The notes under the pieces were generated by a model. That model did not search any database. It was given only the letters and a program-made list of their open reading frames with translations, and was not told the origin of the DNA. The translations under genes and the position numbers were made by a program. A DNA stretch of 64,000 nt, taken from contig CAVRUR010000017.1 in NCBI GenBank assembly GCA_963724365.1, positions 104,492 through 168,491 on the forward strand, read 5' to 3'. The DNA is from JALORV01 sp963724365. Lineage in GTDB: Bacteria > Pseudomonadota > Gammaproteobacteria > Burkholderiales > Burkholderiaceae_F. Positions 59,411 through 64,000 of this stretch are shown one piece after another; the stretch's first letter is position 1, and the number at the start of each line of letters is the position of its first letter.

Positions 59411-61018
59411 CTAGTCCGGCCCCCACCTTGTGTGCAGGCGCGTGTCGAGGTCGAGTTCGAGATCGGAGGCCGGGACGGTGGCGGGATTGCCGCGCGGCGT
59501 GACGCCGCGGGTCGTTGCCCCACGGATCGTCATCGGGGGCTCGCGATTCGGGGCCAGTCCGCCCAGCGTTCCCGGCGACGGGAAGTACTGCGACAGGCGT
59601 TGCCTCACCTGCTCGGCCTGCTGCCGCAGCCCGTGTCGTGAATACGTTGTGAAGAGCCCGAGCAGGCAATCCGCCAGCTGCCGTCCGAACAGGGTCTTGG
59701 TGGTGTCATGGCCCAGCAGCCCGTCGAGTACGCGCAGGGCAGCGGCATCCTCGCGCGTGGCGACGAGACGACGCGCCAGTCGCAACTGCTCGTCGACCGG
59801 TAGCACGGCCAGCACGTGCGGCTGGCTCATCTGCGTGTACACCGCCCGCAGCTCGGTGCGCGCGTGCCGCGTACGGATCCAGAGCGCGCGCAACGCCGCG
59901 TCGGCCAGCGTGTCCTTGTCGCGACCCAGCAGTGCCATGTTGAAGTACGCGGTGGCGTACTGCGTGTTGGTCGGGTCTTCCTGCAGCAGTTCTGAATAGG
60001 CGCGTGCCGCGCGCCGGGTGTCGAGCTTGGCGGCCGCCTGGAGTGCCTCGGTCAGCAGGGTCGACTTGCGTTCCGCCGGTGCCTCGGCGTACTGCTCGTC
60101 GAGGATGCGGTCGACCTTGCCGTCGTCAGCGGGCTTCAGCAGCCACGCGATAATGGCGCCTGCGACGAAGCCCGCGATGTGAGCGTCATACGCCACCCGC
60201 GCGCCGGTCGACAGTGCCCACTGGATCGCCTCGATCACCAGCCATACCGGCAGCAGCGCCAGCGCTGGTATGCGCGCGGTATTGAAGTAGACGAACAGCC
60301 AGTAGAAGACCGGCACCTTGCGGGTGCCGTACAGGACGGCCACCATCGCCATCGTGCCGGCAATGGCGCCCGACGCGCCGATCAGGCCCTGGTCGCTGAT
60401 CACGAGATGCACCGCGCCGGCGATCATGCCGCTCGCCAGGTAGGCGAAAAGAAAGCGTGCACGACCCAGGGCCGCCTCGGCGAACGGACCGGCCAGCAGC
60501 AGCACCGCCAGGTTGCCCAGCAGGTGCATCGCGTCGCCGTGCAGGAACTGATAGGTGAACAGGCGTACGAGGTCTGCGGAACCCGGTTCGAGCGCGAATC
60601 GTTGCGTGAAGACCTGTGACATCAGGCCATGGAATCGGTCGCGATGCTCGCGCCAGGCCGCATAACCGGGCTCGTCGGTGCGAACGACCAGGCCTGCCTT
60701 CAGGTCCTTCATGAACTCGCGGTCGTGCTGCATCACCATGAGCACCGCGCGCGCATCGTCGTCGCTCGGTCCGGAACGGATCGCACGCAGCACCTGCATC
60801 GCCTTGCGGTCGTTGCGCCTTTCGAGATAGGCCGCGTAGCGCGGCATTTCCACCTGAGGCAACGTGGTGCTGAAGTAGTAGTCCGCGGCGCGCTGGTAGG
60901 CCGCGTTATCGCCCGATTGGAGGACAAGGTAGACGAGCAGGTTGACGACCACGAGTGCAAGCGTCACCACCGGCAACGACTTGGCGGTGAAGCGGGTCTG
61001 GTAGGGAAGGATGAGCAT
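59411..61018 (-). CDS. Rhomboid family intramembrane serine protease with TPR-like C-terminus
   Basis: 535 residues. Rhomboid core with VRLFTYQFLHGDAMHLLGNLAVLLLAGP, the catalytic Ser216 in GASGAIAG and His280 in AYDAHIAGFVAG. A long N-terminal insertion (about residues 35-130) sits between helix 1 and the core. After residue 300 a soluble helical-repeat region follows (ALQAAAKLDTRRAARAYSELLQEDPTNTQYATAYFNMALLG), probably for protein binding. Substrate unknown. It ends 28 nt from the convergent TPR-like membrane gene and starts 3 nt after the transaldolase stop, so tal and rhomboid may be co-transcribed. Confidence 0.88.
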   Translation of the reverse strand: MLILPYQTRFTAKSLPVVTLALVVVNLLVYLVLQSGDNAAYQRAADYYFSTTLPQVEMPRYAAYLERRNDRKAMQVLRAIRSGPSDDDARAVLMVMQHDREFMKDLKAGLVVRTDEPGYAAWREHRDRFHGLMSQVFTQRFALEPGSADLVRLFTYQFLHGDAMHLLGNLAVLLLAGPFAEAALGRARFLFAYLASGMIAGAVHLVISDQGLIGASGAIAGTMAMVAVLYGTRKVPVFYWLFVYFNTARIPALALLPVWLVIEAIQWALSTGARVAYDAHIAGFVAGAIIAWLLKPADDGKVDRILDEQYAEAPAERKSTLLTEALQAAAKLDTRRAARAYSELLQEDPTNTQYATAYFNMALLGRDKDTLADAALRALWIRTRHARTELRAVYTQMSQPHVLAVLPVDEQLRLARRLVATREDAAALRVLDGLLGHDTTKTLFGRQLADCLLGLFTTYSRHGLRQQAEQVRQRLSQYFPSPGTLGGLAPNREPPMTIRGATTRGVTPRGNPATVPASDLELDLDTRLHTRWGPD

Positions 61019-61021
61019 GAA

Positions 61022-61966
61022 TCAGGCCATCGCTTCGATCAGTGCCTCGAGCCGTCGTGTGTCGGCGGCGAAGATGCGTATGCCTTCGGCAAGCTTCTCG
61101 ACCGCCATGGCATCGTCATTGAGCGCAAAGCGGAATCCACTCTCCTGCAGCGCGTCTTCGCGTCCGGATCGCGCCGGCGCCGCGAGCTTGCGCTCGACAT
61201 CGCCGTGGGCGGACGCAAGTTCATCCAGCAGCTCCGGGCTGATCGTCAGCAGGTCGCAGCCCGACAGTGCCAGGATCTGTCCGACATTGCGGAAGCTCGC
61301 TCCCATGATCTCGGTAGGGTACCCGCCGCCCTTGAGTAGCGCGTGGATCGTCCGCACCGATCGGACGCCCGGGTCGTCGTCGCCACGCATCGCCGCTTCG
61401 TCCCAGCCCGGGCCGGCAGACTTCCTGTGCCAGTCGTAGATGCGACCGACAAAAGGGGAGATCAGGGTCGCGCCCGCTTGTGCGGCGGCCAGGGCCTGGG
61501 CTGCCGAGAAGAGCAGCGTGATGTTGCAGTGGACACCCTCGCGCTCGAGGACTTCGGCGGCGCGTATGCCCTCCCAGGTCGCTGCGATCTTGATCAGCAC
61601 GCGTGCGGGGTCGGCACCGCGGCGCGTGTAAAGGTCGATCAGGCGACGCGCCCGCTCGATGGTCGCGCGCGTATCGAATGAAAGCCGGGCATCGACCTCG
61701 GTCGAAACACGGCCGTCGACCAGGCCCAGGATCTGCGTACCGAAGGCGACCAGCACGTGGTCGAGCTTGAGTACGAGGTTCTCACGGGCGGCCTCAGCCA
61801 CGGCGGCGGCGACCAGGGGACGGTACTGCGGCTGCTGTGCTGCTTTGAGGATCAGGGACGGATTCGTCGTGGCATCCCGCGGCCGGAGGCGTTCGATCGC
61901 CGACAGGTCGCCCGTGTCGGCGACGATCGTGGTGTGGCGCTTCAGGCCCTCAAGCAGTGAGGTCAT
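61022..61966 (-). CDS. tal: Transaldolase
   Basis: 314 residues, subfamily I. Transfers dihydroxyacetone units in the non-oxidative pentose phosphate pathway. Schiff-base Lys126 in LIKIAATWEGIRAA; DATTNPSLILKAAQ; VSTEVDARLSFDT; HCNITLLFSAAQALAAAQAGATLISPFVGRI; and TEIMGASFRNVGQILALSGCDLLTISP. ATG 61966 agrees with family starts (MTSLLEGLKRHT). Divergent from carA. Confidence 0.95.
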   Translation of the reverse strand: MTSLLEGLKRHTTIVADTGDLSAIERLRPRDATTNPSLILKAAQQPQYRPLVAAAVAEAARENLVLKLDHVLVAFGTQILGLVDGRVSTEVDARLSFDTRATIERARRLIDLYTRRGADPARVLIKIAATWEGIRAAEVLEREGVHCNITLLFSAAQALAAAQAGATLISPFVGRIYDWHRKSAGPGWDEAAMRGDDDPGVRSVRTIHALLKGGGYPTEIMGASFRNVGQILALSGCDLLTISPELLDELASAHGDVERKLAAPARSGREDALQESGFRFALNDDAMAVEKLAEGIRIFAADTRRLEALIEAMA

Positions 61967-62001
61967 CGAAGGAGCGAGGTGATCGAGGCGCGCGTGCAAG
62001 A

Positions 62002-62007
62002 TATAAT
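62002..62007 (+). promoter_or_regulatory. Candidate -10 element of carA
   Basis: A perfect TATAAT lies in the tal-carA divergent region, implying a leader of about 120 nt before the carA start. No good -35 hexamer sits 16-18 nt upstream, so an activator or extended contacts may be needed. Confidence 0.5.
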
Positions 62008-62044
62008 CGACAAGTTTATCTGTAGCCCATTTGCGGTAGCGCCG

Positions 62045-62065
62045 GGGTTGGGAGGTTTCCAACCC
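62045..62065 (+). promoter_or_regulatory. Stem-loop in the carA leader
   Basis: GGGTTGG-GAGGTTT-CCAACCC is a perfect 7-bp stem with a 7-nt loop, about 40 nt after the TATAAT box and 67 nt before carA. It could be a regulatory leader structure; no T-tract follows. Confidence 0.45.
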
Positions 62066-62131
62066 GCATATCGCAAGCCAGACGCCGGCAGTCGCCTCGG
62101 ACGGCCGGCTGTGGTGATAAGAGGAGTTGTT

Positions 62132-63311
62132 TTGCCCCCCCTGATCGTCGACCCGCGCCCCGTCGCGGCCCTCGTGCTGGCCGACGGAACGGTCTTTCGC
62201 GGCCGCTCCATCGGCGCTCCCGGCGAAACTCTCGGGGAGGTGGTGTTCAACACCGCGATGACCGGGTACCAGGAGATCCTGACCGATCCCTCCTACGCCG
62301 GGCAGATAGTCACGCTGACCTATCCCCACATCGGCAATACGGGCGTCAACGACGACGATGAGGAAGCCGGACGCATCTTTGCGGCCGGCCTGATCGTGCG
62401 CGACGTGCCGCAGCGCGCGTCCAACTTCCGCATGCAGCGCGACCTGTCGACCTACCTGCGCGATCACCGCATCGTCGGCATCGCCGACATCGACACGCGC
62501 CGGCTGACCCGCATCCTGCGTGAAAGGGGAGCACAGGCGGGCTGCCTCGTGGCTGCGACCGAAGGCACAGCGCTGGACGATGCAGTGATCGCGTCGGCCC
62601 GCGTGCGCGCCCGGACCTACCCGGGCATGGCGGGGCAGGATCTCGCGAAAGTCGTATCGACGACCACACCCTACGAGTGGACCGAGGGCAGCTGGCGCCT
62701 TGCGCGCACGGACGGCACGCCGGGGCACGTGACGCCGGAGGCGACGCGCTTTCATGTCGTCGCCTACGACTTCGGTGTCAAGCGCAACATCCTGCGTCTG
62801 ATGGCTGACCGGGGCTGCCGCATCACCGTCGTTCCGGCTCAGACCCCGGCCGCCGAGGCTCTGAAGCTCGCACCCGACGGCATCTTCCTGTCGAATGGCC
62901 CGGGCGACCCCGAGCCCTGCCGCTATGCGATCGAGGCGACGCGCGCGTTCATCTGCCCGCAAGCTGCCAACCTTCGGTATCTGCCTGGGACACCAGATCA
63001 TGGGACTGGCGGTCGGTGGACGCACGCTGAAGATGAAGTTCGGCCACCATGGCGCGAACCATCCGGTGCTCGATGTCGAGACCAAAAAGGTCTACATCAC
63101 CAGCCAGAACCACGGCTTCGCCGTCGACGGCGAGTCGCTCCCCGCGAACGCGCGCGTCACGCATGTGTCGCTGTTCGACGGCTCGCTGCAGGGCTTCGCG
63201 CTCACCGATGCGCCTGCGTTCTGTTTCCAGGGTCACCCGGAAGCAAGCCCCGGACCCCACGACATCCAGGACCTGTTCGACCGCTTCATCGCGGCAATGG
63301 AGGCAAAGTGA
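62132..63311 (+). CDS. carA: Carbamoyl-phosphate synthase small subunit (one frameshift)
   Basis: About 392 residues after repair. Glutamine amidotransferase subunit feeding ammonia to CarB for arginine and pyrimidines. ALVLADGTVFRGRSIGA, GEVVFNTAMTGYQEILTDPSYAGQIVTLTYPHIGNTG, FGVKRNILRLM, LSNGPGDPEPC, and the catalytic-Cys block GICLGHQIMGLA in the second frame. One extra T near 62954 breaks it; repaired, it reads AFIARKLPTFGICLGHQ. TTG 62132 has GAGGAG at 5 nt and best fits family length. The GTG of gmhA overlaps its stop. carB is not adjacent. Confidence 0.94.
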
Positions 63312-63904
63312 GCAGCGACGTGAACACGGTCCGCACCGCTCTGCAGGAAGCCGCCGACAGCCTGTCGCACCTGCTGGCGGACAACGCGATGCTTGAACGC
63401 ATCGCGCAGGCCGGGGCACTACTGGCCGACACTTTCGACGCCGGCGGAAAGGCGTACTCCTGCGGCAACGGCGGCTCGATGTGCGATGCGATGCACTTTG
63501 CGGAGGAACTCACCGGTCGCTTCCGCGACAATCGACCCGGCTACGCCGCAATGGCGATCAGCGATCCGGGTCATCTGAGCTGTGTCGGCAACGACTACGG
63601 CTACGAACAGGTGTTCGCGCGATTCATCGAGGCCCACGGACGCGCGGGCGACGTACTGCTCGCCATCACGACCAGCGGGACCAGTCGCAACGTGATCGCG
63701 GCCGCCGAGACTGCGAAGCGACTCGGCATGAAAGTCGTCGCCCTGACCGGCCGCGCAGGCACGCCGATCACCGATCTGGCCGACATCGCGATCGTCACGC
63801 CCGGCGGCAAGTACGCGGACCGCGTGCAGGAACTGCACATCAAGGTGATTCATATCCTGATCGAGCTTGTGGAGCGCCGGCTCGTAGTGCCGGGTGCAAC
63901 GTGA
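63308..63904 (+). CDS. gmhA: D-sedoheptulose 7-phosphate isomerase
   Basis: 198 residues; SIS-domain enzyme that starts ADP-heptose synthesis for the LPS core. YSCGNGGSMCDAMHFAEELTGRF, PGYAAMAISD, ITTSGTSRNVIAAAETAKRLGMKVVALTGR and the C-terminal zinc/active-site helix with QELHIKVIHILIELVER. The GTG start at 63308 overlaps the carA stop (GTGA), so it is translated with carA. DnaA-binding DiaA proteins are close relatives, but the GmhA-type block is better matched. Confidence 0.88.
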   Translation: MSSDVNTVRTALQEAADSLSHLLADNAMLERIAQAGALLADTFDAGGKAYSCGNGGSMCDAMHFAEELTGRFRDNRPGYAAMAISDPGHLSCVGNDYGYEQVFARFIEAHGRAGDVLLAITTSGTSRNVIAAAETAKRLGMKVVALTGRAGTPITDLADIAIVTPGGKYADRVQELHIKVIHILIELVERRLVVPGAT

Positions 63905-63922
63905 CCCGGCGCAAGACCTAAA

Positions 63923-64000
63923 TTGAAAGTCGATCTCGTGGCCGAGTTCGCCCGCCTCGCTGGCATGGTCGAGGACATGGCCAACTCCAATCCTCAACTG
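63923..64000 (+). CDS. Possible start of a further gene (cut by window edge)
   Basis: From TTG 63923 the frame is open to the window end (26 codons: LKVDLVAEFARLAGMVEDMA and on). It follows gmhA by 18 nt on the same strand. Too short to recognise, and there is no clear ribosome-binding site. Confidence 0.2.
   Translation, partial: MKVDLVAEFARLAGMVEDMANSNPQL

Noticed and set aside
61022..63085. 687-codon minus-strand frame joining carA antisense to transaldolase
   Set aside because: Only the last 314 residues are transaldolase. The rest is antisense to carA and its leader.

Overview
The window looks like a chromosomal segment of a high-GC betaproteobacterium, probably Burkholderiales or a near relative. 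The clues are gene order and protein type: gph-ubiG-ompA-mtaD facing gyrA-pheA-hisC-tyrA, then aroA-cmk-rpsA-ihfB-lapA-lapB-cysM, type B ribosomal protein L31, class I fumarase, AddA/AddB and a PEP-CTERM protein. The genus cannot be fixed from the sequence alone.

Layout. 1-1.5 kb: metY (cut by the window edge) and a CoA-binding protein, minus strand. 1.7-2.5 kb: a small PEP-CTERM protein facing a putative lipoprotein. 2.6-3.0 kb: tmRNA. 3.0-10.6 kb, minus: a giant DUF748/AsmA-like protein, gph, ubiG, an OmpA-type porin-like protein and mtaD. 10.8-16.6 kb, plus: gyrA, pheA, hisC, tyrA. 16.8-24.8 kb, plus: a type IV pilus minor-pilin operon (fimT-pilV-pilW-pilX-pilY1-pilE) lying between tyrA and aroA. 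24.8-32 kb, plus: aroA, cmk, rpsA, ihfB, lapA, lapB, cysM, with a minus-strand DUF2061 gene between aroA and cmk. 32-35.3 kb, minus: a cysteine-synthase-like protein, class I fumarase and a UPF0114 membrane protein. 35.6-37.3 kb, plus: htpX and an ion channel. 37.3-42.9 kb, minus: a MATE exporter, an ArnT-like glycosyltransferase, rpmE2, rho and trxA. 43.0-49.2 kb, plus: addB and addA. 49.3-55.1 kb, plus: a lectin-like lipoprotein, a GNAT enzyme, dnaX-ybaB-recR, a MAPEG protein and a class III CoA-transferase. 55.2-59.4 kb, plus: an SsuABC-type ABC transporter and a TPR-like membrane protein. 59.4-62.0 kb, minus: a rhomboid protease and transaldolase. 62.1-63.9 kb, plus: carA and gmhA.

A dominant technical feature is frameshifts. 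From about 23 kb on, many genes are split, and every break resolved here is repaired by removing one base (a +1 insertion), often in a short G or C run. The breaks hit essential genes (rho, aroA, dnaX, carA) and are densest at 31-48 kb. The first 23 kb, and 55.2-62.9 kb, are clean. This looks like consensus error, not gene decay, so I annotate the affected loci as whole genes and give break positions where I could place them.

Functionally the window is mostly housekeeping: aromatic amino acid synthesis, translation, DNA repair and replication, and envelope biogenesis. The accessory parts are the pilus operon, whose PilY1 carries an unusual Cys/Gln-rich repeat region, the PEP-CTERM/lipoprotein pair, the lectin-like lipoprotein and several strong stem-loops.
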